NCBI RefSeq assembly: GCF_048820895.1
Contig: NZ_JBMERQ010000009.1
Span: 1-64,000, forward strand
Origin: Cribrihabitans_A neustonicus
GTDB taxonomy: Bacteria > Pseudomonadota > Alphaproteobacteria > Rhodobacterales > Rhodobacteraceae
Length of the DNA: 64,000 nt
Reading direction: 5' to 3'
Below, piece by piece: positions 38,437 to 47,163 of this stretch; the stretch's first letter is position 1, and each line of letters opens with the position of its first letter. The position numbers and the translations under genes were made by a program. A model generated the notes under the pieces. The model made no database searches. It saw nothing but the letters and a program-made list of their open reading frames with translations, and had not been told where the DNA came from.

Positions 38437-39693
38437 CTACTTCCGGAACGGATCGTCAAGCGCGGGCAGCAGGGTGCCGGTGCAGTCACCAAAGCCGATG
38501 GAGTAGCCATCGCCCCGGGCCGCGCCCTTCAGGGTCAGCGTGTCGCCATCCTCGACGAAGGACCGGGTTTCGCCGCCGTCCAGTGTCAGCGGCTCCTTGC
38601 CGCCCCAGCTGAGTTCCAAGAGCGAGCCGCGGCTGTCCTTCTCGGGCCCGGAGATGGTGCCGGAGCCCAGGAGGTCGCCCGCGTTCATCGGGCAGCCCGA
38701 GGTGGCGTGATGCGCAAGCTGCTGGGCGGCGGAGTAGTACATCTCCTTGTAGTTGGTGCGCGCGATGGTGACCGCGTCCTTGCCCTCGGGTGCCAGCGTC
38801 ACTTCCAGCTCGATATCGTAGAGCATCGGTCCGCAATCCTTCAGGTGGTCCAGGAGTTCCACTTCGCGCTCCGGCGTGTCGCAGCGGAACGGCTCCAGCG
38901 CGGCTTTCGTGACAATCCAGGGGCTGATCGAAGTTGCGGTCGCCTTGGCCTGGAAGGGCCCAAGCGGCTGGTATTCCCAGGCCTGGATGTCGCGCGCGGA
39001 CCAGTCGTTCAGGAGCACGTAGCCGAAGATGTGATCGTCCGCCTCCTGCACGGTGATCGGACCGTTCGAGGGCGTGCCGACGATCGCCCCCATCTCCAGC
39101 TCGATGTCGAAGCGGGCGGAGGGCGCCCAGCGGGGCGCATCATCATCCGGGCCCTTCAGCTGCCCCCAGGGGCGGCGCACATCGGTGCCCGACACGACCA
39201 CCGAAGATGCCCGCCCGTTGTAGCCGATCGGGATGTGCAGCCAGTTCGGCGGCAGCGCGTTCTCCGGTCCGCGGAACATGGTGCCGACGTTCTGAGCGTG
39301 GTGGCGGCCCGCGTAGAAGTCGGTGTATTCGCTGACCGCGAAGGGCATGTGCAGATCGGCCTCCGCCATCGGCACCAAGAGCGGCTCCACCTTTTCGCGC
39401 TCCGCAGCGCCCGACTCCAAGAGCGCCATCAGCCGCGCGCGCAGCGCGGCCCAGACCGCCGGGCCTTGCTCCATCAGGTCGTTCCAGTAGGGCACATCGA
39501 ACAGCGGGGCATCCCCTAGCTGGATCAGGCCGCGCTCTTCGGCCGCCTGCATATCGAGGATCATGTCACCGATGGCAACGCCGCAGCGCGGCTCGCCATC
39601 GCCGGTGGAAAACACGCCGTAGGGCAGGTTGTTGAGCGGGAACGGGTGGGCCGCGTCATTGGCCGAGGCCACCCAGGATTTCAGAAGCGGCAT
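38437..39693 (-). CDS. fahA: Fumarylacetoacetase
   Basis: 418 residues, normal family length. The N-terminal SH3-like domain starts NLPYGVFSTGDGEPRCGVAI; the catalytic part includes DFYAGRHHAQNVGTMF, the metal-binding FDIELEMGAIVG, and ndWSARDIQAWEYQPLGPF. It hydrolyses fumarylacetoacetate to fumarate and acetoacetate, the last step of tyrosine/homogentisate degradation. Transcribed with hmgA, 108 bases downstream of it. Confidence 0.93.
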   Translation of the reverse strand: MPLLKSWVASANDAAHPFPLNNLPYGVFSTGDGEPRCGVAIGDMILDMQAAEERGLIQLGDAPLFDVPYWNDLMEQGPAVWAALRARLMALLESGAAEREKVEPLLVPMAEADLHMPFAVSEYTDFYAGRHHAQNVGTMFRGPENALPPNWLHIPIGYNGRASSVVVSGTDVRRPWGQLKGPDDDAPRWAPSARFDIELEMGAIVGTPSNGPITVQEADDHIFGYVLLNDWSARDIQAWEYQPLGPFQAKATATSISPWIVTKAALEPFRCDTPEREVELLDHLKDCGPMLYDIELEVTLAPEGKDAVTIARTNYKEMYYSAAQQLAHHATSGCPMNAGDLLGSGTISGPEKDSRGSLLELSWGGKEPLTLDGGETRSFVEDGDTLTLKGAARGDGYSIGFGDCTGTLLPALDDPFRK

Positions 39694-39728
39694 GTTGCCT
39701 CCAGGTATTCGGGGGGCAGGACCCCGTG

Positions 39729-39757
39729 TTCATCTTTCCGGAAATACTCCGGGGGTG
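39729..39757 (-). repeat. Rhodobacteraceae-type intergenic repeat, copy 2
   Basis: On the minus strand CACCCCCGGAGTATTTCCGG then AAAGATGAA, sharing the CCGG-AGTATTT and AAGATGAA core with copy 1. It lies between fahA and hmgA, next to a GGGGGC-AGC-GCCCCC hairpin (39780-39794). Confidence 0.5.
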
Positions 39758-39779
39758 AATGGGCCGCTTGAGGCCCGGA

Positions 39780-39794
39780 GGGGGCAGCGCCCCC
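39780..39794 (-). terminator. Short GC hairpin after hmgA
   Basis: GGGGGC-AGC-GCCCCC, eight bases past the hmgA stop on the minus strand. Without a T-run on that strand it is likelier to be an mRNA-stabilising or partial termination element than a full stop. Confidence 0.4.
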
Positions 39795-39801
39795 TTTGCC
39801 G

Positions 39802-41157
39802 TCACTTCAATCCGGGCGTGCCGTCGAACTTCTTCTCGATGTCGGCCCAGCAATCAATGTAGTCGTCCTGCAAGGGCGCTTCCGTGGCGGCGAACTCGGT
39901 CAGGTGCTGCGGAAAGCGGGTTTCGAACATGAAGGACATTGTGTTGTCGAGCTTCTCGGGTCCCAGCTCGGCGTTCGAAGCACCTTCGAAGGCGTTTTTG
40001 TCCGGTCCGTGCGGCAGCATCATGTTGTGGAGCGACATGCCGCCTGGCACGAAGCCCTTGGGTTTGGCGTCATACTGGCCGTAGATGTTGCCCATCAGCT
40101 CGGACATGATGTTCTTGTGATACCACGGCGGGCGGAAGGTGTTCTCGGCCACCATCCAGCGCTCGCGGAACAGCACGAAGTCGATGTTCGCGGTGCCCGG
40201 CACGCCCGAGGGCGCGGTCAGCACGGTGAAGATCGACGGGTCCGGGTGGTCGAACAGGATCGCCCCGACCGGGCAGTAGGTGCTGAGGTCGTATTTGTAG
40301 GGCGCGTAGTTGCCGTGCCAGGCGACCACGTCCAGGGGCGAGTGGCCGATCTTGGTCTCGTGGAACTGGCCGCACCACTTGATGGTCACGGTGGAGGGCG
40401 CCTCGCGGTCCTCGAAGGCCGCCACCGGGGCCTTGAAGTCGCGCGGGTTGGCGAGGCAGTTGGCGCCGATCGGCCCGCGGCCGGGCAGTTCGAACTTCTG
40501 GCCGTAGTTCTCGCAGACAAAGCCGCGGCAGGGGCCTTCGAGTACCTCGACCCGGTAGACTAGCCCGCGAGGTATAATCGCGATCTCCTGCGGCGCGAGG
40601 TCGATGATGCCCAGCTCGGTGGCAAAGCGCAGGCGGCCTTCCTGCGGCACCACCAGCAGTTCGGAATCGGCGGAGAAGAAGTAGCTGTCCACCATCGACT
40701 CGGTAACCAGGTAGATGTGGCTCGCCATGCCCACCTGGGTGTTCACGTCGCCCGCGGTGGTCATCGTGCGCATGCCGGTGAGCCAGGTAAGACCCTTGTC
40801 CGAATGCGGCACCGGATCCCAGCGGTACTGGCCGAGGCTGGTCACCTCATCCACAACATGCGGGGCCGACTTCCAGTAAGGCAGCTCGATGCGCTCGTAG
40901 CGGTGCGAATGCTTGACCGAGGGGCGGATGCGGTAACTCCAGGTGCGCTCCGGCGGGTCGGCGGTGAAGGCGGTGCCCGAAAGCTGCTCGCCGTAGAGGC
41001 CGTAGTTGCATTTCTGCGGGCTGTTCATGCCCTGCGGCAGCGCGCCGGGAAGTGCTTCGGTCTCGAAGTCGTTGCCGAAGCCGGGCATGTAGCCCTCGTG
41101 CGGGCCCGCCATCGAGGGGGCCTGGATCATCTGCTGCGGATCTGCGGGCCGATTCAT
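39802..41157 (-). CDS. hmgA: Homogentisate 1,2-dioxygenase
   Basis: 451 residues, normal length. The iron site is visible: PPWYHKNIMSELMGNIYGQ (His and Glu ligands) and SLHNMMLPHGPDKNAFEGAS (His ligand). The N-terminal GYMPGFGNDFETEALPGALP is family-typical. It opens the homogentisate ring to maleylacetoacetate. First gene of the minus-strand cluster, divergent from a MarR regulator with an inverted repeat between them. Confidence 0.95.
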   Translation of the reverse strand: MNRPADPQQMIQAPSMAGPHEGYMPGFGNDFETEALPGALPQGMNSPQKCNYGLYGEQLSGTAFTADPPERTWSYRIRPSVKHSHRYERIELPYWKSAPHVVDEVTSLGQYRWDPVPHSDKGLTWLTGMRTMTTAGDVNTQVGMASHIYLVTESMVDSYFFSADSELLVVPQEGRLRFATELGIIDLAPQEIAIIPRGLVYRVEVLEGPCRGFVCENYGQKFELPGRGPIGANCLANPRDFKAPVAAFEDREAPSTVTIKWCGQFHETKIGHSPLDVVAWHGNYAPYKYDLSTYCPVGAILFDHPDPSIFTVLTAPSGVPGTANIDFVLFRERWMVAENTFRPPWYHKNIMSELMGNIYGQYDAKPKGFVPGGMSLHNMMLPHGPDKNAFEGASNAELGPEKLDNTMSFMFETRFPQHLTEFAATEAPLQDDYIDCWADIEKKFDGTPGLK

Positions 41158-41193
41158 GACACGTTCCTCCTGTTGCTGCTTGCGGGGTAATAG

Positions 41194-41212
41194 TTGTTTT
41201 TGTAACCAACAA
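41194..41212. promoter_or_regulatory. Candidate MarR operator
   Basis: TTGTT-N9-AACAA inverted repeat between hmgA and the MarR gene, 37 bases before hmgA and 17 before marR. Symmetry and position fit control of both promoters by the MarR protein. Confidence 0.55.
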
Positions 41213-41228
41213 GAGAGAGGGGGCGCAA

Positions 41229-41669
41229 ATGGACAAAAAAGATGATTTCACCCTGCAGGATTTCCTGCCCTTCCTGCTGAACCGCGCGGCCGAGGAAAGC
41301 TCGCTGGAATTTCAGCGCCATTACAAGGACCGCTATGGTATGCTGCGCACCGAATGGCGGGTGCTGTTCCACCTGGGCAGCTACGGCCAGATGACGGCAA
41401 AGGAGATTGGCGCGCGGGCGAAGATCCACAAGACCAAGATCAGCCGCGCTGTGGCCAAACTCGCGGAGAAGCGGTTTGTGACCCGCAGCCGCGACGAGAC
41501 CGACCGGCGCGCCGAGCATCTTACGCTGACGCCGGCTGGGCAGGCGGCCTACCGCGACCTGCGCGAGGTGGCCAAGGCGTTCGATGCGGAGATGTGCGCC
41601 CGATTCACCGCGGGCGAGGTTGCGATTTTGCGGCATATGCTGCGCAAATTAGCAGGGATCGAAGCGTAG
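41229..41669 (+). CDS. MarR-family regulator of the homogentisate cluster
   Basis: 146 residues, the usual MarR length, with winged helix at about 45-110 (MTAKEIGARAKIHKTKISRA, then RSRDETDRRAEHLTLTPAGQ). Divergent from hmgA. Expected to repress the catabolic genes and be released by homogentisate or a related aromatic acid, as in HmgR-type control; the ligand is inferred. GAGAGAGGGG purine-rich ribosome site. Confidence 0.85.
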   Translation: MDKKDDFTLQDFLPFLLNRAAEESSLEFQRHYKDRYGMLRTEWRVLFHLGSYGQMTAKEIGARAKIHKTKISRAVAKLAEKRFVTRSRDETDRRAEHLTLTPAGQAAYRDLREVAKAFDAEMCARFTAGEVAILRHMLRKLAGIEA

Positions 41670-41720
41670 ACATTGGCTGCGCGAGGCCCCAAATGAAGGC
41701 GATTAATTGAAAGGCAAAAA

Positions 41721-42953
41721 ATGATTCAAGTTGACGTCAATGCCGGCCCTTTGATTGCCTGGCTGATGGAGCAGGGCCTGCAGGGTGCCCGGCAGCAGGA
41801 CCTGCTGCAGGGCTATTGCCTGCGGCTGGCTGATGCCGGAGTGCCGCTGTGGCGCTTCCACCTGGCGCAGCGCGCGTTCCATCCGCGGTTTGGCGGCATC
41901 GGCTTCAACTGGACCCGCGCCGCGGGGATTTCGCACGAGCATTACGAATACCGCGAAAGCCCGCGCGAGGAATGGCTGCGCAGCCCGTTCTACCATATCC
42001 TGGAGCACGACCTGGAGGAGTTCCGCGAGAACCTCGAAAACGGCGCGCCGGAGGAATTCCCGCTGCTGCCCGAACTGCGCGAGCGCGGCGCCACGGAATA
42101 TTTTGCCAAGGGCCTGCGCTTTGCCCCGCCCGATGCCGGGCCGAACGACCCGCGCCACCCGCAGGAAGGCATGCTGGTGTCCTGGACCACCGACCGCAAG
42201 GGCGGCTTCACCAGCCGGGAGCTGGACCTGATCCGCACCACGCTGCCGCATTTGGGGCTGGCGCTGAAATCTTCCTCAAACCGGCAAATGGCGAGCGATC
42301 TTTTGCAGGTTTACCTGGGCCGCGATGCCGGCCGCAGGGTGCTGTCGGGCGAGATCCAGCGCGGCTCCTCCGAGAAGATCGACGCGGTGCTGTGCCTGTT
42401 TGACCTCAAGGGCTTCACCGAGCTGGCAGAGGCGCTGCCCGGCGAAGAGCTGATTGAGATGCTGAACGGCTATTTCGGCCTCGCGGTGGCAAGTATCCAG
42501 GCGCATGGCGGCAACATCCTGAAGTTCATGGGCGACGGCATGCTGACCATGTTCAATCTCGGCAGCATCGAAGAGGACGCTCATGCCGCACTCGCCGCCG
42601 CCAACGAGCTCTGCGGCAAGGTGCGCGCCCACAACGCCGCGCGCCAGGCGGAAAACCTGCCGACTATGGGCTTCACCCTTGCCGTCCATGCGGGCGAGAT
42701 CCTTTATGGCAACGTCGGGGCAGAGAACCGGCTGGATTTCACCGTGATCGGCCAAGCGGTGAACCAGACCGCACGGATCTCGGACATGCACCGTTCGGTC
42801 GGGCAGAACATCATAGTGTCCGAGGAGGTGAAGGCGGCGGCCAGGGGTACAAACCACGACCTGGTGTCGCTGGGGCGCTATATGCTGCGCGGCGTCGCGG
42901 ATCCGATCGAGCTCTATACGATCTACCGCGGCAAATGCGGCTGCGACGGCTGA
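41721..42953 (+). CDS. Class III adenylate/guanylate cyclase with N-terminal sensory region
   Basis: 410 residues. The N-terminal about 190 residues (LADAGVPLWRFHLAQRAFHP) form a GAF-like region seen in soluble rhizobial-type cyclases. The cyclase domain (about 220-400) has both metal-binding aspartates: D228 in LFDLKGFTEL and D272 in KFMGDGMLTMF, and NVGAENRLDFTVIGQAVNQT. The residue before AVN is Gln where many cyclases have Asp. No membrane span, so cytoplasmic. It probably makes cAMP. It stands 51 bases after the MarR gene and could be co-transcribed with it. Confidence 0.85.
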   Translation: MIQVDVNAGPLIAWLMEQGLQGARQQDLLQGYCLRLADAGVPLWRFHLAQRAFHPRFGGIGFNWTRAAGISHEHYEYRESPREEWLRSPFYHILEHDLEEFRENLENGAPEEFPLLPELRERGATEYFAKGLRFAPPDAGPNDPRHPQEGMLVSWTTDRKGGFTSRELDLIRTTLPHLGLALKSSSNRQMASDLLQVYLGRDAGRRVLSGEIQRGSSEKIDAVLCLFDLKGFTELAEALPGEELIEMLNGYFGLAVASIQAHGGNILKFMGDGMLTMFNLGSIEEDAHAALAAANELCGKVRAHNAARQAENLPTMGFTLAVHAGEILYGNVGAENRLDFTVIGQAVNQTARISDMHRSVGQNIIVSEEVKAAARGTNHDLVSLGRYMLRGVADPIELYTIYRGKCGCDG

Positions 42954-43004
42954 GCTTTCCTGGGGCCCGGGCTTCAGTCCGGGGCGCGGGCCGCTAGGGG
43001 ACGG

Positions 43005-43814
43005 TCAGAGGCTGACCTCGACCCCCGGCAGGTTCATTTCCTTCATCATGTCGCGGAGCTCCTGCCGCGCGGCGATGTTGGAGATGTTCAGCTGCTTGAC
43101 GCCGACGTCCTTGAGGTCCAGCAGCGTGAGCCCGCGAGGGAACAGCTCGCGGAAGATCACCCGCTCGGAGAAACCCGGCGCCACGCGGAAACCGATGCGG
43201 CGCGACAGCATGTTGATTGCCCGCTCCATCTTTTCCTTGTTGACCATGCGCTGGGTGCCGACGCGGTTGCGGACCACGATCCAGTCGATTGGCTTCAGCC
43301 CGGCCTGGGCGCGCAGCTGGCGGGCGTTCCAGACCATTTCGGAATAGACTGAGGGGCCGGTGATCTTCTCGCCTTTGTGGTCGACATGCGCGAGCAGGTC
43401 GAAGTCCACGAAACTGTCGTTCAGGGGCGTGATCAGCGTGTCGGCCAGCGAATGCGCCACCTGGCTCAGGCGGGTGTGCGAGCCGGGGCAGTCGATCAGG
43501 ATGAAATCATGGCCGGGCTCCAGGCTCGCAACGGCAGCAGAGAGCCGATGATCATAGACGTTCTCGCCCGGCTGAAGGCTGGCGGCGTCGATTTCCGGCA
43601 GCTCATGCATTTCCACCGTCGGCAGGTCGAGCCCGGCCTTGGCCATGAATTCCTTGCGGTTTTCCAGATAGCGGCCCAGCGAACGCTGCCGCAGGTCCAG
43701 ATCCAGCGCCGCCACCCGGTGGCCGAGGCGGGCCAGGGTGGTGGCGACATGCATGGAAACAGTTGATTTGCCCGCGCCGCCCTTCTCGTTTCCGACGACA
43801 ATGATATGCGCCAT
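43005..43814 (-). CDS. mipZ: MipZ, division-site positioning ATPase
   Basis: 269 residues, ParA/MinD fold with deviant Walker A NEKGGAGKSTVSMHVATTLA, DLDLRQRSLGRYLENRKEF and DFILIDCPGSHTRLSQVAHS. The RQRSLGRYLENR segment is characteristic of MipZ rather than of ParA. MipZ forms a bipolar gradient through ParB and DNA and blocks FtsZ assembly away from midcell. ATG 43814 chosen just before HIIVVGNEKGG. Monocistronic in appearance. Confidence 0.9.
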   Translation of the reverse strand: MAHIIVVGNEKGGAGKSTVSMHVATTLARLGHRVAALDLDLRQRSLGRYLENRKEFMAKAGLDLPTVEMHELPEIDAASLQPGENVYDHRLSAAVASLEPGHDFILIDCPGSHTRLSQVAHSLADTLITPLNDSFVDFDLLAHVDHKGEKITGPSVYSEMVWNARQLRAQAGLKPIDWIVVRNRVGTQRMVNKEKMERAINMLSRRIGFRVAPGFSERVIFRELFPRGLTLLDLKDVGVKQLNISNIAARQELRDMMKEMNLPGVEVSL

Positions 43815-43924
43815 GTACCGGTTCCTTCGCTCATACGCGCATGCGCACGTCCTTGTTCCGGCCCTGTATAGGCACTGTTCCCGGCCAAGAAAAGCGCCGG
43901 GCACGGGCTGGTAAACTTAGTGTA

Positions 43925-46138
43925 TCACTTGTGTTTTCCGGGTCCCGCGGGCTTGCGCTGCGGACGCGCGTCGCCGCCCTTGGCACCCTTGCCGCCAAAG
44001 GCGGCCGCGGCGCGGGCCTTGTTCTTCTTGCTGGTGGGCTTGCCCACGGGCGGCTTCGGCCCCTTGGCGCGCTGCGGTTTGCCCGGTGCGTTCGGGTTTA
44101 CCATCCGCTTGGACGTGTCCGAGGCGCCCGAGGGCTTGAGCGGTTTGGCGACGGCAGCGGGTTCGGGCTTCTTGAAGCGGCCTTCGGGCTTGTCGCGGCG
44201 CGGGCCCTTCCCATCGGCACTGTCGCGGCGCGGCTTGTCTTTCCAGTCCGCGCGCGGCGGGCGGCTGTCGCGGTCGGCACCAAAGCCGCGCGGCTTGCCA
44301 GCCGGTTTGCCACGGGGGGCAAAGGAGTCCTCGGACTTCTTCTGATACGGCTTGCGGTCCGCGGGTTTACGGCCCTCATAGCCGCCGCCGTCACGGTCGC
44401 CGCGCGGCTTGTCCCAGTCCCGCTTTTCCCAGTCCCGCTTTTCCCGGTCCGGTTTGCCGCCCTCGGGCTTGCCGCGGTGCGGCTTGCCCTTCGGGCCGCG
44501 CGGGCCGCCAAAGCCGCCGGGGCCGCCCGGGCCGCGGCGCGGGGCCGGCGGCAGGTCGGGGGCCTCGGCCAGGCGGGTCAGCTCGACGCCCGGTTCCAGC
44601 TCGGATTTGCCGCCAAGCGCGCTGAGGAAGCCCTCGACCGCGCCTTCGCTGATTTCGGCAAAGGTTTCATTTTCCTGCACACGGATCGCGCCGATGGCGT
44701 CGCGCTCGATATTGCCGGCCTTGCAGAGCATCGGCAGCACCTTGCGGGGGTCGGCCCCGGCTTCGCGGCCGCCCGAAAGCGAGAACCAGACGCTGGGGCC
44801 GAACTCGCGGCGCTCCTTGCGCTCCTTGCGGGGCGGGGCGGCGTCTGCCGGGCCCAGCTCCTCGGGCGCGGAATGGCGGCTGCGGTAGAGGCGCAGGTAG
44901 GCGGCGGCGAGCTGATCGGGGGAGAACTGCGCCATCAGGGTCTCCACCCCGGACTGCTCGCTATCGGTCACCGGCTCCTGCCAGATCGCATCGCCCAGCA
45001 TCCGCTCCTCGTCGCGCGCCAGCACTTCGTCGGCAGAGGGGGCTTCGCAGTGTTCCGCCGAAAGCTTGGCCCATTTCAGAAGGCGCAGCGCCTTGCTGCG
45101 TGCCTTCGGCGGCACGATGAGCGCGCTCACGCCCTTGCGCCCGGCCCGGCCGGTGCGGCCCGAGCGGTGCAGCAGGGTTTCGTGGTTCGAGGGCAATTCG
45201 GCGTGGATCACCAGTTCCAGACCCGGAAGGTCGATGCCGCGTGCCGCCACGTCGGTGGCCACGCAGACCCGCGCGCGCCCGTCGCGCATCGCCTGAAGCG
45301 CGTGGCTGCGCTCGGTCTGGGACAATTCGCCCGACAGCGTCACTACCGGCAGGCCGCGGTTGGTCAGCCGGGTCGCCAGCCGGTTCACCATCGCGCGGGT
45401 GTTGGCAAAGATGATCGCGCTCGGCGCCTCGTAGTAGCGCAGCACGTTGATGATCGCGTTTTCCGCGTCCTGCTGCGCCACCGCCATCAGCCGGTATTCG
45501 ATATCGGCGTGCTGCGAGGTCTCCGCCACGGTCTTGATCCGCAGCGCGTCCTTCTGGAAGGTCTCCGCCAGGCTGGCGATTGCCGGCGGCACGGTGGCCG
45601 AGAACAGCAGCGTGCGGCGGTCCTCGGGCGCTTCGCCGAGGATGAATTCCAGATCCTCTCGGAAGCCCAGGTCCAGCATCTCGTCGGCTTCGTCCAGCAC
45701 CACCGCGCGCACAGCGGAAAGGTCGATCGAGCCGCGCATGATGTGGTCGCGCAGGCGGCCCGGGGTGGCGGCGACGATATGGGCGCCGCGGGCCAGCGCC
45801 CGGCGCTCGTCGCGCATGTCCATGCCGCCGACGCAGGACGCGATGGAGGCATTCGCCCCGGCATAAAGCCAGCTCAGCTCATGTTTCACCTGCAGGGCCA
45901 GTTCGCGCGTCGGCGCAATCACCAGGGCCAGCGGTGCCGCGGCCTCGTCAAAGCTTTCGCCCTCGCCCAGAAGGTCCGGCGCCAGCGCCAGCCCGAAGCC
46001 CACCGTCTTGCCGGAGCCGGTCTGCGCCGAGACCAGAAGGTCGCGGCCTTCCACCTCGGGCTTGGTCACTGCCTCCTGCACTTGCGTCAGGGTGTCATAA
46101 CCGCGCTGTTCGAGCGCGTTGGCCAGGGCTTGTTTCAC
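43925..46138 (-). CDS. deaD: DEAD-box ATP-dependent RNA helicase (DeaD/CsdA-like)
   Basis: 737 residues. Helicase core motifs: AQTGSGKT, PTRELALQ, TPGRLRDH, VLDEADEML, SAT, and HRSGRTGRAG. A DbpA-type RNA-binding domain follows (about 465-545: PSVWFSLSGGREAGADPRKV). The last about 190 residues are a disordered Lys/Arg/Gly/Pro-rich tail (repeats such as REKRDWEKRDWDK). Likely roles are ribosome assembly and mRNA turnover; such tails often promote RNA condensates. The gene symbol follows the architecture, not a proven orthology. Confidence 0.9.
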   Translation of the reverse strand: MKQALANALEQRGYDTLTQVQEAVTKPEVEGRDLLVSAQTGSGKTVGFGLALAPDLLGEGESFDEAAAPLALVIAPTRELALQVKHELSWLYAGANASIASCVGGMDMRDERRALARGAHIVAATPGRLRDHIMRGSIDLSAVRAVVLDEADEMLDLGFREDLEFILGEAPEDRRTLLFSATVPPAIASLAETFQKDALRIKTVAETSQHADIEYRLMAVAQQDAENAIINVLRYYEAPSAIIFANTRAMVNRLATRLTNRGLPVVTLSGELSQTERSHALQAMRDGRARVCVATDVAARGIDLPGLELVIHAELPSNHETLLHRSGRTGRAGRKGVSALIVPPKARSKALRLLKWAKLSAEHCEAPSADEVLARDEERMLGDAIWQEPVTDSEQSGVETLMAQFSPDQLAAAYLRLYRSRHSAPEELGPADAAPPRKERKERREFGPSVWFSLSGGREAGADPRKVLPMLCKAGNIERDAIGAIRVQENETFAEISEGAVEGFLSALGGKSELEPGVELTRLAEAPDLPPAPRRGPGGPGGFGGPRGPKGKPHRGKPEGGKPDREKRDWEKRDWDKPRGDRDGGGYEGRKPADRKPYQKKSEDSFAPRGKPAGKPRGFGADRDSRPPRADWKDKPRRDSADGKGPRRDKPEGRFKKPEPAAVAKPLKPSGASDTSKRMVNPNAPGKPQRAKGPKPPVGKPTSKKNKARAAAAFGGKGAKGGDARPQRKPAGPGKHK

Positions 46139-46189
46139 GGGCAGGGTATCTTTCCCGCGCAGCCAGCTGCCGCGCGCAAGGGAGAACAG

Positions 46190-46216
46190 AAAAAAGGCTG
46201 CCCGTCAGGGGCAGCC
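46190..46216 (-). terminator. Intrinsic terminator of rplS-rpmE
   Basis: Reading the minus strand: GGCTGCCC, loop, GGGCAGCC followed by TTTTTTC. Located 31 bases past the rpmE stop; a canonical stem plus T-run. Confidence 0.9.
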
Positions 46217-46246
46217 TTCGGGATGTGTCGAGTAATACGCAGTGGC

Positions 46247-46468
46247 TTAGAAGCCCAGGCCTTCGTATTTCTTCTTGAACTTGGAGACGCGGCCGCCGGC
46301 ATCCATCAGGCGCGAGGTCCCGCCGGTCCAGGCCGGGTGCACCGAGGGGTCGATGTCCAGCGACAGCTGGTCGCCTTCGGAACCCCAGGTGGAGCGCATC
46401 TTGAGGACGGTGCCATCGGTCATTTTGACGTCGATGAAGTGGTAGTCGGGATGGGTGTCTTTTTTCAT
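46247..46468 (-). CDS. rpmE: 50S ribosomal protein L31
   Basis: 73 residues, MKKDTHPDYHFIDVKMTDGT. It lacks the four zinc-binding cysteines of the C+ form, so it is a zinc-independent L31. Directly downstream of rplS (11-base gap) and followed by a clear terminator. Confidence 0.95.
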   Translation of the reverse strand: MKKDTHPDYHFIDVKMTDGTVLKMRSTWGSEGDQLSLDIDPSVHPAWTGGTSRLMDAGGRVSKFKKKYEGLGF

Positions 46469-46479
46469 GATACCGCTCC

Positions 46480-46854
46480 TCAGGCTTTCTTGGGCTTGTA
46501 GTTCGCGTCTTCTGCGATCCGGGCCGACTTGCCGCGGCGCGCACGCAGGTAGTACAGCTTGGCGCGGCGCACACGGCCGCGGCGCACCACTTCGATCGAG
46601 TCGATGTTGGTGGAATAGAGCGGGAACACGCGCTCCACGCCTTCGCCAAAGGAAATCTTGCGGACGGTGAACGAACCGGCAATCCCTGCGCCGTTCTTGC
46701 GGCTGATGCAGACGCCTTCGTACATCTGCACGCGGGTGCGCGAGCCTTCGGTCACCTTGTAGCCGACACGGATGGTGTCACCGGCTTTGAAGTCGGGGAT
46801 CTCTTTCCCCAGGGCGGCGATCTGTTCCGCCTCCAGCTGTGCGATCAAGTCCAT
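46480..46854 (-). CDS. rplS: 50S ribosomal protein L19
   Basis: 124 residues from ATG 46854 (MDLIAQLEAEQIAALGKEIP), with the conserved GDTIRVGYKVTEGSRTRVQ and GVERVFPLYSTNIDSIEVVR. The frame stays open upstream, but the start after TTAGGAGAGTT is clear. Sits at the 30S-50S bridge. Last-but-one gene of the ribosomal block. Confidence 0.96.
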   Translation of the reverse strand: MDLIAQLEAEQIAALGKEIPDFKAGDTIRVGYKVTEGSRTRVQMYEGVCISRKNGAGIAGSFTVRKISFGEGVERVFPLYSTNIDSIEVVRRGRVRRAKLYYLRARRGKSARIAEDANYKPKKA

Positions 46855-47163
46855 CGCAACTCTCCTAATCTGCCCGCGGTTCACGCCGCGGAGGTTTCTG
46901 CCGTCATGAGAGCTCCTGGTCTTCACCGGGTCCCGCCTCGCGGCCCGCCAGAGATCACGCCGTTCGTTTCTTGAGTATTGCGGCGGGCCGGCTGGGAGGG
47001 GCCGAAGAAGGCCGGGCAGCTTTGAGTGGCAAACCGCAAAAAGGCCCGGAGCCGCGCAAGCGAATCCAGACCGGCGCTTCATACGGCCGCCGGCGCCGCA
47101 AATCAAGGGCAATCGCGCCCGGGCCGGCTTCCGCCGGCGGGGCTTGGCCCAGCGGCTATCGGC
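46855..47163. other. rplS leader and trmD 3' region
   Basis: 309 bases without a supported gene. A perfect stem CCGCGG-TTCACG-CCGCGG (46874-46891) sits 20-37 bases ahead of the L19 start on the minus strand and could act in translation control of rplS. A second, GCCGGC-TTCC-GCCGGC (47123-47138), follows trmD at 26-41 bases and may be a weak terminator. Confidence 0.45.

Noticed and set aside
43841..46501. 886-codon plus-strand frame opposite the helicase
   Set aside because: Shadow of a GC-rich gene; composition is Ala/Arg/Gly with no motif, while the minus frame has all DEAD-box motifs.
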